This document shows, one piece after another, positions 36,466-44,536 of a stretch of DNA of 64,000 nt (position 1 is its first letter; the number at the start of each line of letters is the position of its first letter). Position numbers and translations under genes: made by a program. Below the pieces are notes generated by a model that saw nothing but the letters and a program-made list of their open reading frames with translations, ran no database searches and was not told the DNA's origin. Source of the stretch: Paenibacillus sp. JCM 10914 (GTDB lineage: Bacteria > Bacillota > Bacilli > Paenibacillales > Paenibacillaceae); the NCBI RefSeq assembly GCF_001315105.1, contig NZ_BAZR01000001.1, positions 642,563 through 706,562 on the forward strand, read 5' to 3'.

Positions 36466-37122
36466 ATGAATTACCAGCACATTTTGTTGGATTTGGACGG
36501 AACGTTAACAGACCCGCGCGAGGGCATTACCAAGTCCGTACAATACGCACTGGGCAAGCACGGCATCGTGGAAGAGGATCTGTCCAAGCTGGAATGCTTT
36601 ATCGGGCCGCCGCTGCAGGTTACCTTCGCTGAGATCTATGAATTCAATGAAGAGAAGGCCTGGCATGCGGTCCAGAGCTACCGGGAATATTTTAAAGAGA
36701 CGGGTTTATTCGAGAATGAAGTGTATGCGGGGATACGTGAAGTTCTCGATCTTCTAAAATCCCAGGGCAAGCTGCTATATGTGGCAACGTCCAAGCCTAT
36801 GGTATTCGCACAGCGTATTCTGGAGCATTTTGAGCTGGAATCGTATTTCACGATGGTATGCGGCAGCGAATTAGATGGATCGAGATCGGACAAAACGGAC
36901 GTCATTCAACATGTTCTCGATACGTATCAGCTTGATCCGTCCCAATGCGTCATGGTCGGCGATCGCAAGCATGATCTGATTGGGGCTCATAACTGCAAGA
37001 TGGATTCCATCGCCGTCGGGTATGGATATGGTTCGGAAGACGAGCTTAGCGCATGCAAGCCAACCATCTTCGTTCAAACTGTTGAGGAACTTAGACAATC
37101 CTTTGTCACTGTTGCAGTCTGA
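36466..37122 (+). CDS. HAD family hydrolase (phosphoglycolate phosphatase-like)
   Basis: 218 aa. Motif I LDLDGTLTDPREG, motif II VATSKP, conserved Lys in SDKTDVI and motif IV VMVGDRKHDLIGA. The Gph/PpaX-like cap insertion lies between residues 17 and 85. GGGGGAG precedes the ATG. It could be the Bacillus-type phosphoglycolate/pyrophosphate phosphatase or a 5'-nucleotidase; the substrate is open. Confidence 0.88.
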   Translation: MNYQHILLDLDGTLTDPREGITKSVQYALGKHGIVEEDLSKLECFIGPPLQVTFAEIYEFNEEKAWHAVQSYREYFKETGLFENEVYAGIREVLDLLKSQGKLLYVATSKPMVFAQRILEHFELESYFTMVCGSELDGSRSDKTDVIQHVLDTYQLDPSQCVMVGDRKHDLIGAHNCKMDSIAVGYGYGSEDELSACKPTIFVQTVEELRQSFVTVAV

Positions 37123-37237
37123 TAGGACATGCTGCGCAACTTTCATGACGGTCTGTATAAATGTACTTCATATTGGATATCCGTTATAATGTTGATAATC
37201 AGTCGGAACAGTATTTCGTAGGAAAGGGGGGAACGGC

Positions 37238-37333
37238 ATGATCAAGGGAAGATTGACGAAGAGCTCTATGCAAGGTCTATACGATAAACAACGGCGGTTG
37301 TTTGCATGGAGCGATAGCAAGGGTACCGCCTAA
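37238..37333 (+). CDS. 31-codon small ORF, possible leader peptide
   Basis: It reads MIKGRLTKSS, then MQGLYDKQRR, then LFAWSDSKGTA and stop. It has an exceptional ribosome site (AGGAAAGGGGGG, 7 bases before the ATG) and a TATAAT (37185-37190) about 50 bases upstream. It lies 82 bases before a regulator gene whose own ribosome site is in a hairpin. The peptide is basic, with no membrane span. I recognise no family; either a small protein or a regulatory leader ORF. Confidence 0.6.
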   Translation: MIKGRLTKSSMQGLYDKQRRLFAWSDSKGTA

Positions 37334-37376
37334 TTTTCCTCAATGACAGAGGACGTTTATCTAATGGACTTTGCAT

Positions 37377-37403
37377 CCTTAAAACCTTACTTTCATTTTA
37401 AGG
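37377..37403 (+). promoter_or_regulatory. hairpin burying the ribosome site of the CD3324-family gene
   Basis: CCTTAAAA (37377-37384) pairs perfectly with TTTTAAGG (37396-37403), loop of 11 bases. The right arm includes most of the AAGGAG ribosome site (37400-37405) of the gene starting at 37416. The 31-codon ORF ends 43 bases upstream. Confidence 0.55.
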
Positions 37404-37415
37404 AGCAGAGCGACC

Positions 37416-37685
37416 ATGAAATATATAAACGCGGATATTGTTCTTCCGGAAGAACTACTGAAGGAAGTTCAGAAATATGTACAGGGCGGGATGGTGTACA
37501 TCCCGAAGCCTGAAGGGTTGCGCAAGAAATGGGGAGAAAACTCCGGCAGCCGGGTCTACTTGAAGCAGAGAAACGCCGACATCCGGCAAAAGTTCGCCTC
37601 GGGTTCGACGATTGATCAGTTGTCTGCCCAGTTCTGTTTATCTTGCGATTCCATTAAGAAAATCGTTTATACCAAAAATAAGTAA
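37416..37685 (+). CDS. CD3324 family small regulator-like protein
   Basis: 89 aa. Pattern LPEELLKEVQKYVQGGMVYIP, then YLKQRNADIRQKFASGSTID and a C-terminal helix-turn-helix (QLSAQFCLSCDSIKKIVYTK). This matches the CD3324 family of small Firmicute proteins as I recall it. Probably DNA-binding; the target is unknown. A terminator follows at once, so it forms a unit with the 31-codon ORF. Confidence 0.82.
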   Translation: MKYINADIVLPEELLKEVQKYVQGGMVYIPKPEGLRKKWGENSGSRVYLKQRNADIRQKFASGSTIDQLSAQFCLSCDSIKKIVYTKNK

Positions 37686-37688
37686 TGC

Positions 37689-37727
37689 AAAGTCACATTA
37701 GATGATGATTCTGATGTGACTTTTTTT
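37689..37727 (+). terminator. intrinsic terminator
   Basis: A 10-bp stem AAAGTCACAT / ATGTGACTTT (37689-37698, 37714-37723) with a 15-base loop, then TTTTCG. Confidence 0.85.
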
Positions 37728-37881
37728 CGTGTTGTATCGGGTGGTTTCTACCTCGCAGGTGAGGCTATGTGGCACATTTTCATGATGTATAAAATTTAAC
37801 TCAATTCAATTATTATATAGGATGTGAGTCCGTTTGCCCCGTATAATGACCATGATATTCATGCAGATGGCAGGGGATAAG

Positions 37882-38916
37882 ATGATGGATTTATTTCGAT
37901 TTGAAACGGAAACACAAAGACATGACTTGCTTAGTAGAGCTAAGAGAATCGCTTCATCCGCACTTGACCGATATGACCTGGAATGGCAGCACATCGAATT
38001 TATCGGCTTATCAGATACCGTCACATATCAAATCAAAACATCCAGCGGGAAAATGTATCTACTGCGAATTCATTCAGATCAACGAAGTAAGGAAGAGATT
38101 GACTCCGAGCTTCAATTTCTGGACTTCCTTGTGACCAAGGGTCTACATGTACCAAGAGGAATCACTGCACGGGATGGCTCCCAAGTACAGCAGACCGATA
38201 CGGAGGAGGGATTCCAAGCTCCTTACGTCACATTGATGAGCTGGATGGACGGTGAGCATGCCAAAGGGAGAATTACAGAGGATCAGGCTTATCATATAGG
38301 CGAAATGATTGGTAAGCTTCATGAAGCGGCGTCGGGCTTTAGGGAGCCACCTGATTTTAGAAGGCCGACATGGGATGAGAACAGCTATAAGATTGCTCTT
38401 AACAAATTAGAAAAAAACGCTGGGACCTTCTTATCCGATCAAGCATGGGCTATGTATCAACAAGCATCAGACAAAGTGATCGCCAAGCTTGCCACCATAC
38501 AGGAAAACGAAGTATCATTCGGCCTCATTCATGCGGATCTACACCTTGGCAATATCGTATTCCAAGATGATTGTCCTTATCCGATCGATTTCGATCGATG
38601 CGGTTACGGTTACTATCTGTACGATTTGGTGGCGGTCATGATGGGGCTTAACCCAAACCTTCGCTTGAAAGTGATGGAAGGGTATGAGCGTGTGCTGCAA
38701 TTGGATGACAATCATGTTCAGTACTTGGAGGACTTTTTCATCATGACATTGATGGAGAATTATAGCCATCATTCGTCCAATCCGAACGAAACGGAAGGGC
38801 TGAAGGCTGAACAGATCTATGCGCTCGCTTATATACAGGAGTACCTTGAAGGGAGATCATTCTTGCTTGACAAGATAACACCGTTAGATGAAAAGAATGA
38901 CCTAATGATCAGTTGA
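37882..38916 (+). CDS. APH-family phosphotransferase (aminoglycoside phosphotransferase / homoserine kinase II-like)
   Basis: 344 aa from the ATG at 37882 (AGGGG five bases upstream; several earlier in-frame starts exist back to 37834). Kinase-like fold with catalytic loop LIHADLHLGNIVF and metal-binding IDFDRCGYG. The pattern suggests small-molecule phosphorylation, as in CotS/SrkA/YcbJ-like enzymes. True drug resistance cannot be inferred. It stands alone between terminators. Confidence 0.85.
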   Translation: MMDLFRFETETQRHDLLSRAKRIASSALDRYDLEWQHIEFIGLSDTVTYQIKTSSGKMYLLRIHSDQRSKEEIDSELQFLDFLVTKGLHVPRGITARDGSQVQQTDTEEGFQAPYVTLMSWMDGEHAKGRITEDQAYHIGEMIGKLHEAASGFREPPDFRRPTWDENSYKIALNKLEKNAGTFLSDQAWAMYQQASDKVIAKLATIQENEVSFGLIHADLHLGNIVFQDDCPYPIDFDRCGYGYYLYDLVAVMMGLNPNLRLKVMEGYERVLQLDDNHVQYLEDFFIMTLMENYSHHSSNPNETEGLKAEQIYALAYIQEYLEGRSFLLDKITPLDEKNDLMIS

Positions 38917-39104
38917 ACTCTTATCTGGCTCAGAGTATCATGAAGGTAGCAGACATGTTTCGGTATGATGGTGTGGCTTTAGTCATAGGAACGCAAGGAC
39001 TTCTCCCTGGTCATTGTTTTACATATTGTGTGATGAATATTTTGTTCGTCCTGAGTGGGATGATATTGTAAAAATGAATGCTTTGAACCGAAATCATATG
39101 GATG

Positions 39105-39138
39105 AAGAGCGTCGGGAGGCGTTCTTTTTTATTTTTTT
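39105..39138 (+). terminator. probable terminator upstream of the second ECF sigma gene
   Basis: A 7-bp stem around GGGA (AGAGCGTC / GGCGTTCT, two G-U pairs, 39106-39124), then a run of T with one A. The stretch 38917-39104 before it shows no supported gene. Confidence 0.5.
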
Positions 39139-39182
39139 ATGAAAAAGTGCAGGGGTATTCGTAAGGACGAGCGTCTAATGAT

Positions 39183-39758
39183 ATGGGGAAGGAGGGGAGA
39201 GTTATTGATGCAGAAACGTTAATCGCACGCATCCTGCAAGGAGAGCAAGAAGCTTTCCGGGAACTGGTGAACGCGTATAGTCAACATGTGTTTCATACGG
39301 TGTACTCGGTGCTGCGGGATGCCAAAGAAGCGGAAGATGCGTCACAGGAAGTGTTTATTCAAGTATATAAAGCTCTCCCCCAGTACCGATCCGAAGGATT
39401 TAAGACATGGATTACGCGTATCGCCTTGAATAAGGCTATTGATATGAAAAGGAAGCTTTCCCGTAAGCCGCCTGAGCAGCAGCCTGGCGAAGAACAAGAC
39501 GTACTGGATAAACTCCCTTCCCGGGACGAAGATGTGGTCGCTGTGCTCATACATAAGGAGCGCCGCGAAGCATTGCGTGCAAGAATCGATCAACTCCCGA
39601 ACAATCACCGGGAGATCATAACCGCCTTTTACTTGGAAGAGAAAAATTATGAGCAGATTGCCGCTGAATTGAACGTTACGATCAAGACAGTCGAATCGAA
39701 ATTGTACCGTGCCAGACAGTGGATTCGAAGTTCATGGAAGGAGGAGGAGTGGAGATGA
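39183..39758 (+). CDS. RNA polymerase sigma factor, ECF (SigW-like) family
   Basis: 191 aa. Region 2 (YSQHVFHTVYSVLRDAKEAE, DASQEVFIQVYKALP, FKTWITRIALNKAID) and region 4 (IDQLPNNHREIITAFYLEEK, with YEQIAAELNVTIKTVESKL). The start is uncertain: the ATG at 39183 lies upstream of a strong GGAGGGGAG that would suit a later start near 39204, but only an ATT is in frame there. A CGTCTAA ECF-type -10 at 39172-39178 may make it autoregulated. It overlaps the next gene (ATGA). Confidence 0.9.
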   Translation: MGKEGRVIDAETLIARILQGEQEAFRELVNAYSQHVFHTVYSVLRDAKEAEDASQEVFIQVYKALPQYRSEGFKTWITRIALNKAIDMKRKLSRKPPEQQPGEEQDVLDKLPSRDEDVVAVLIHKERREALRARIDQLPNNHREIITAFYLEEKNYEQIAAELNVTIKTVESKLYRARQWIRSSWKEEEWR

Positions 39759-40213
39759 ATCGAGATCATCATGATGAGATGCAACGGATTCAGATGTTTA
39801 TACGCGGAGAGGGAACCACGGCGGAAAGATCGGAATTCGAAGAACGATTGCTTCACGATGATTATGTGCTGGAGCTCTACATGCAAGTACTGGCCGAGGT
39901 GGATCACGAACTGCCCGAACTGCAAGATCCCGAAACATTTGCCGCAGAATTGGTGGAGCATGAGGATATTCAGCCTTATCGAAGTAACGTAACGACCCTC
40001 AGTCCACAGCGTTCGAAGCGTTGGTATGAGCGTCCAATGTTCCATTATACGATTGCGGCTTCCATAACGCTGCTGTTTATGTTTACCGGGGCGTTTGATC
40101 GACTTCTTCCAGCGGAAATTGAACAAGTAGTAGCCGTTAAGGAAGCTCCTTCCTACAGTGAACAATTGATGCAAAAAACAACAGGCTGGCTCGACCAGCT
40201 ACTGTCAAAATAA
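39755..40213 (+). CDS. probable anti-sigma factor, single-span membrane protein
   Basis: 152 aa starting at ATG 39755 (GGAGGAGTGGAG upstream), overlapping the sigma stop. The N-terminal cytoplasmic domain is acidic and helical (MQRIQMFIRGEGTTAERSEF), without the zinc H-x3-C-x2-C motif seen in the first module. One membrane span lies at about residues 98-116 (YTIAASITLLFMFTGAF), with a short outer tail. Position and topology support an anti-sigma role; sequence alone would not. Confidence 0.75.
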   Translation: MNRDHHDEMQRIQMFIRGEGTTAERSEFEERLLHDDYVLELYMQVLAEVDHELPELQDPETFAAELVEHEDIQPYRSNVTTLSPQRSKRWYERPMFHYTIAASITLLFMFTGAFDRLLPAEIEQVVAVKEAPSYSEQLMQKTTGWLDQLLSK

Positions 40214-40245
40214 GCGAAGTGATGTTGAAGAAAGGAAGATGTCCA

Positions 40246-41322
40246 GTGCAACCGCAGCGCAACAAAGGCCTTGCCTTTTTACTAAATATTCTCCCGGGGT
40301 TAGGTCATTATTATTGGGGGAGGAAGGGACGGGCGTTATTATATCCCACCTTATTCTTCGGAAGTCTGTTCGGCGGCTTTTTGCTCGCCATCATGGCAGG
40401 TAGCGAACCTCTGTTCATACTGGGTATACTAGGCGCCCTATTCATCTGGGGAATCAGCATGCTCGATTTGTTGATCGCCTTGATCCGGTATCAGCCGGTG
40501 TCCTACGTGCATGATGAATTCGGTATCCCGCGCGAAGTACGCTATGACAAAAGCGATGAACAGGAACGGTTCTATACGATTCTGCTCTCTTTCATTCCGG
40601 GTCTGGGGCATTTCCAACTGGGCTTGATGCAGCGTGGACTGTCATTTCTGATTGCGTTCTTCGGTCTGGGGACGATCTTGTTGTTCCTCACCGGTCTGAC
40701 CAATGAATCGGTATTCTTGCTATTTCTCGGTTTGCTGCCGATTATCTGGCTGTATTGCATGTTTGACGTGGTACAGTTGGTTCATCGCAAACAGGCTGGC
40801 GAGCTTCTTCTGGACCGGACCCTGTTCGATGAGCTGGAGAGTGGAAGGGAAAGCGGGCGCCGTAGTAAAGTGTTTGCTACTTTGTTATCCGCGTTCCCAG
40901 GAGCGGGTCAGATGTATCTAGGGCTGCAGAAGCGCGGTCTGCAATTAATGGTTCTGTTTCTGGGCAGCATTTACGTGCTCGACGTGTTGAAGCTGTCGTT
41001 GTTCCTGTTCCTGATTCCACTGATTTGGTTTTATGCATTCTTTGATGGTTTACAGCAGGTAAGCCGGTACGGCCGTGAGCCGCTGCGAGATGTGCCGATC
41101 ATCGAAGGGTTAAGTTATCAACAGCGCTGGCTGGGGCTTGGATTGATCGTGCTGGGCATCTATTTTGTATTTACTAGTGTGATCATGCCGTACATTGATA
41201 CGATGTTCCCTGATATACACCTCAATTATCTTATATCCTATCTGAAGACAGTCGTGGTTGCGGTACTGTTGATCGGCGGCGGCATCCAATTAATGAGAGG
41301 TTCAAAGAAACGCTCGTTGTGA
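40246..41322 (+). CDS. multi-pass membrane protein with three TM2-like repeats
   Basis: 358 aa from GTG 40246 (AAAGGAAG seven bases upstream). Three internal repeats each begin with a PG-x-G-x2 turn: LLNILPGLGHYYWG, LLSFIPGLGHFQLG and LLSAFPGAGQMYLG, each followed by a basic G and two hydrophobic spans. This is the TM2-domain pattern, repeated three times. A final pair of spans closes the protein. It is co-encoded with an ECF sigma and anti-sigma factor, so it is a candidate sensor or stress-regulon member. Function is unknown. Confidence 0.78.
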   Translation: MQPQRNKGLAFLLNILPGLGHYYWGRKGRALLYPTLFFGSLFGGFLLAIMAGSEPLFILGILGALFIWGISMLDLLIALIRYQPVSYVHDEFGIPREVRYDKSDEQERFYTILLSFIPGLGHFQLGLMQRGLSFLIAFFGLGTILLFLTGLTNESVFLLFLGLLPIIWLYCMFDVVQLVHRKQAGELLLDRTLFDELESGRESGRRSKVFATLLSAFPGAGQMYLGLQKRGLQLMVLFLGSIYVLDVLKLSLFLFLIPLIWFYAFFDGLQQVSRYGREPLRDVPIIEGLSYQQRWLGLGLIVLGIYFVFTSVIMPYIDTMFPDIHLNYLISYLKTVVVAVLLIGGGIQLMRGSKKRSL

Positions 41323-41370
41323 CTAGTGTGCAAGCTGTGACTGATCAATGAAGGAGTAGGGGGAAACCAC

Positions 41371-41526
41371 GTGGTTAAAAACTTGTACTATTTACTGTAT
41401 ATTGCTCTATTCGTCGGAACGTGCCTGTTCATGGTGCATACCTATGCTTCGCCTGTGCTTTCCGATCCCGGATCGGAGCCGCGTATCTCAATCATGGAGC
41501 AAGACCCACAGCAGAAGCGTTTCTAA
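41371..41526 (+). CDS. 51-aa single-span membrane peptide in the ECF operon
   Basis: GTG start at 41371 with AAGGAGTAGGGGG upstream. It reads MVKNLYYLLYIALFVGTCLF (hydrophobic span), then MVHTYASPVLSDPGSEPR and a charged tail ending QQKRF. It follows the TM2 protein by 48 bases and ends just before a terminator, so it is the last gene of the sigma/anti-sigma/TM2 unit. No family is recognised. Confidence 0.65.
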   Translation: MVKNLYYLLYIALFVGTCLFMVHTYASPVLSDPGSEPRISIMEQDPQQKRF

Positions 41527-41530
41527 TGCA

Positions 41531-41572
41531 AAAAAAACATGTAGGACGACAAAAGTCGCCTACATGTTTTTT
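41531..41572 (+). terminator. bidirectional intrinsic terminator between converging genes
   Basis: A long stem AAAAAACATGTAGG ... CCTACATGTTTTTT with an inner CGAC/GTCG helix and one bulged A. It has A and T tracts on both sides and serves the + unit and the - strand gene ending at 41560. Confidence 0.9.
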
Positions 41573-41853
41573 AATTTTTGCTCCACCATGATGTAAATGA
41601 GAACAAAGACAACGATAGTAACGACACCCGTCGTCATAAAGCTTCCCGAGATTCTGGCGATAAGCAGCAGAATAACGCCAAAGATCATAAGCAGTAAACT
41701 GACATAAGCGTTCGCCACTTTAAAGGTTCGTTCATTTCTCGTGGAAGAGGTCGTCTTGTAAGCATAGAAACTGCTTATGGATTTGGGTGGAAACAGAAAC
41801 AGCACCAACCCGTACAAGACGAACACGGTACCAATGGCCAGACTTTCAAGCAC
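41560..41853 (-). CDS. SdpI-like small membrane protein
   Basis: 97 aa from a GTG at 41853 (AAAGGTG eight bases upstream). Three membrane spans. The segment PPKSISSFYAYKTTSSTRNE followed by TFKVANAYVSLLLMIFG resembles the SdpI/DUF3784 group (RT-x-S-x2-N-x2-W/T-x4 pattern). SdpI of B. subtilis is an immunity protein and signal receptor, but a small stand-alone homologue need not share that role. Confidence 0.7.
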   Translation of the reverse strand: MLESLAIGTVFVLYGLVLFLFPPKSISSFYAYKTTSSTRNERTFKVANAYVSLLLMIFGVILLLIARISGSFMTTGVVTIVVFVLIYIMVEQKLKNM

Positions 41854-41974
41854 AACGTCACACCTTTCATATGGATAACTCTCGACTCATACAAGCCGTC
41901 TCTGCGGGGAAGGATGGTTCCAAACCCAAAAGAGACGAAAAAGAGTCGTACAGGTATAGGCTATATTCAGGTTC

Positions 41975-42643
41975 TTACAGAGATCCGTGAGCGGAGCCGG
42001 CTGCGTTCAAGAGTAGGCGACGGTAGGAATATTCAAATATGAATTCGAAAGCTTCAAGGTGTTTTTTGGCTTCGAAAGCATTTTTTCCCCAAGCGTAAAT
42101 GCCATGATTACGCAACAGTATACCCGGTACGGCAGGGTCGAGTGCGTCTGGAACCAGCTCCGCAATCTTCGGAATATCGGCATAATTCGGTAAGATTGGA
42201 ATTCGGATCGAGGCATCCTCTTCCCAGATGTTAAAGGCTTTGATCAATTCGATGCCTTGAGCATGGACATAACCCTGTTCACCATAATACTCACTGATAA
42301 GATTGTTGTCGATCGTATGGACATGGAAGATCGCGCCACAGCCGGTCTTGCGATAAATTTCGCAATGGATTAGCGTCTCCGCGCTTGGCTTCAGTGCCGT
42401 TGACTCGCACGGAGCGCCGTTCTGATCCACGAAGAGATAATCTTCCGGGGTATGCACGGATTTATCTTTACCGCTGGCGGTGACGGCGAAATAGAACGCC
42501 TCAGGCGTGTAGTCGCCTACACGGACCGACAGATTACCGCTCGTACCGGGGAACCAGTTGCGCGACGCAAACAATTCCTTGGTTGCTTTAAGATCAGCAA
42601 GCGCTGCTTGCTTCTGTTCCAATAGAATATCGGTGAAAGCCAT
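41975..42643 (-). CDS. mtnB: methylthioribulose-1-phosphate dehydratase
   Basis: 222 aa class II aldolase fold, starting at ATG 42643 one base after the mtnX stop. It dehydrates methylthioribulose-1-P in methionine salvage. Visible motifs are WFPGTSGNLSVR, KPSAETLIHCEIYR with the acid/base Glu, zinc ligands in HVHTIDNN and a late HG in LLRNHGIYAWG. It is the last gene of the pro-mtn run on the - strand. Confidence 0.95.
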   Translation of the reverse strand: MAFTDILLEQKQAALADLKATKELFASRNWFPGTSGNLSVRVGDYTPEAFYFAVTASGKDKSVHTPEDYLFVDQNGAPCESTALKPSAETLIHCEIYRKTGCGAIFHVHTIDNNLISEYYGEQGYVHAQGIELIKAFNIWEEDASIRIPILPNYADIPKIAELVPDALDPAVPGILLRNHGIYAWGKNAFEAKKHLEAFEFIFEYSYRRLLLNAAGSAHGSL

Positions 42644-42644
42644 G

Positions 42645-43325
42645 TTACAGTACCCCCTGTTTCTGCTTGTCCTGCATGTCACTTTGTATATCCGTAAACG
42701 TCTCGAATGGGACGTGGAATACCCCGAGCTGCTCGCACTGTTTAGTTAGGCTTGAACGCGAGTAAACAAGGTCTGCTTGCTTCGCACCTTCAAAATCGGT
42801 CAGACTGTCACCGATCAGGATTCGATAGTATTGATCGCTTGGAAAACGGTCCATAACGGTCACTTTGCACATGCCGCAATCGTTCTGGCATTTGGCATGA
42901 CAAGGATGAGGCCAGGTGATCTCAATGGCGTCGCCATCAAATGTGCTGCCGTTGCAGAAGATGTGATCCTCCGGTATGTCGAACGGCGCAAGAATAGGTT
43001 CCACGAAGAAATCAATGCCACCGCTGGTGACATAGAACTCGATACCCTCTGTTCTCAAGTAATCCAGAAAGGCAGCAAATCCTTCGCGAATGCCCGCGGT
43101 TTGGAGCACGAACTTCGTAATCTCCTCCCGCTTGGAGGAAGGAAAGAGGGCGAACATGCGGCCGACGCCTTCCCTGATGGAAATTTGTCTATCCAGTGTA
43201 TCTTGCATGATGTTCTCAAAGCCATCTGGTTTAAAGTGTTTCATAATGGCTACGATGTTGTCGTTGTTCGTAATAGTTCCGTCAAAATCGCAGAAGATGA
43301 TCGGCTGTTTCTCTCTTGATGTCAT
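42645..43325 (-). CDS. mtnX: 2-hydroxy-3-keto-5-methylthiopentenyl-1-phosphate phosphatase
   Basis: 226 aa HAD phosphatase. Motif I FCDFDGTITNNDN, motif II VTSGGIDFF and motif IV ILIGDSLTDFEGAKQ. Cysteines in CHAKCQNDCGMCK suit a structural metal site. It acts after MtnW in salvage. The ATG at 43325 overlaps the mtnW stop (ATGA), with GGAGGAG just upstream. Confidence 0.94.
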   Translation of the reverse strand: MTSREKQPIIFCDFDGTITNNDNIVAIMKHFKPDGFENIMQDTLDRQISIREGVGRMFALFPSSKREEITKFVLQTAGIREGFAAFLDYLRTEGIEFYVTSGGIDFFVEPILAPFDIPEDHIFCNGSTFDGDAIEITWPHPCHAKCQNDCGMCKVTVMDRFPSDQYYRILIGDSLTDFEGAKQADLVYSRSSLTKQCEQLGVFHVPFETFTDIQSDMQDKQKQGVL

Positions 43326-44536
43326 ACTTCTCCTCCCCAAGTGTCCAGTGCAGTTCTCAGTTCTTCATGTTCCTGCGCATAGTCTGCCAGTGGTACGGAC
43401 TTCATGGTTGCTTCGATGGCTTGTACGAATGCGTTACCGCCAGCCTCTGTTCCCATCGGATGTCCATGGATACCGCCGCCGGCATTGACTACGACATCGG
43501 TGCCGAAGTCCCGAATGATGCGCGGGACGAGCCCTGGATGAATCCCGGCCGACGGAACCGGCATACTGCGCGCAACGCCTAATTTAGCGCTGTGCAGCTC
43601 GTCGCGGATTGCCAGATTTTCTTCTCTTGGCATCGTGACCGAGCCATAAGGCGACGGGAATAGCACGAGATCCGCGCCGGCTAAACGCATCAGTTGTCCC
43701 AAGAGGACGGGGGCGGATATGCCATAGTGCGGTGATGGATAAATCGCACCGGCCAGGGCAGGATGAGCTGCTATCGGCACGGTAATCTCCGGGTCGGAGC
43801 TTAGCTCCTGCAAAACATCATATCCGTAGGACAAGACATTGAAGAGCAAAGCGTTCGCACCGGCATCAATCGCCCGTAAAGCCTGCTCCCGCAGCTGCGA
43901 GGTTCGGCCGGTCAGATTAGTGGCATACAACAGCTTCTTGCCGGTCTTCTGTTCCACTTCTGCGGCTGCTTGCATGCAAAGACTTACGCGCTTCTCAATC
44001 GGAGTTAAGTCATTCTCGAACAGAATCTCGTCATCCTTGATCAGATCCACGCCGCCAAGGGCCTGGCGAATGAATTGAGCGCGAAGTTCGTCTGCATTCA
44101 ATCCAATAACGGATTTGAAGATGCTCATTAATAGTGGGCGATCGTGGACACCGAGAAGCGTTCTGACGCCGTCAATCCCAAACTTCGGACCGGGAAAGGA
44201 TGTAAGAAAGTCTTTGGATAATTCAAGGTCGGTCAACTTGATCCGGCCGTCCATCGAGATTTTACCGAATACCGTAACAAGCAGCGCGGGAATGTCACGG
44301 CTGAAATTAACATCAGGATAAGCGATGCGAACGTCCGCGTAACGGCTGCCCGGCTCCCAGCCTTCATTGACCTGAATATCCACGACCTCGCCCAGATGCT
44401 TTTGCATGGATTCCCGCTTGGTCTGCGGAAGCTCGGTCCAGCTGCCAACGGTCATACCCACTGCGATCGAAGTTGCTTTTTTGTGGAAATCGACTTGGTC
44501 ATCATAGATTCGATAAGTTGCAATACAACGATTCAT
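43322..44536 (-). CDS. mtnW: 2,3-diketo-5-methylthiopentyl-1-phosphate enolase (RuBisCO-like protein)
   Basis: 404 aa form IV RuBisCO-like protein. The carbamylated lysine motif reads GGVDLIKDDEILFENDLTP; other segments are YATNLTGR, AHPALAGA and NAGGGIHGHPMGTEAGG. It enolises the diketo sugar phosphate in methionine salvage. The ATG at 44536 overlaps the proC stop. The neighbours mtnX and mtnB confirm the salvage role over a photosynthetic one. Confidence 0.96.
   Translation of the reverse strand: MNRCIATYRIYDDQVDFHKKATSIAVGMTVGSWTELPQTKRESMQKHLGEVVDIQVNEGWEPGSRYADVRIAYPDVNFSRDIPALLVTVFGKISMDGRIKLTDLELSKDFLTSFPGPKFGIDGVRTLLGVHDRPLLMSIFKSVIGLNADELRAQFIRQALGGVDLIKDDEILFENDLTPIEKRVSLCMQAAAEVEQKTGKKLLYATNLTGRTSQLREQALRAIDAGANALLFNVLSYGYDVLQELSSDPEITVPIAAHPALAGAIYPSPHYGISAPVLLGQLMRLAGADLVLFPSPYGSVTMPREENLAIRDELHSAKLGVARSMPVPSAGIHPGLVPRIIRDFGTDVVVNAGGGIHGHPMGTEAGGNAFVQAIEATMKSVPLADYAQEHEELRTALDTWGGEV

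Noticed and set aside
37834..37881. Longer N-terminus of the APH-family kinase from TTG 37834
   Set aside because: No ribosome site upstream, and the extra residues are Met-rich and unlike the family. The AGGGG before 37882 decides the start.
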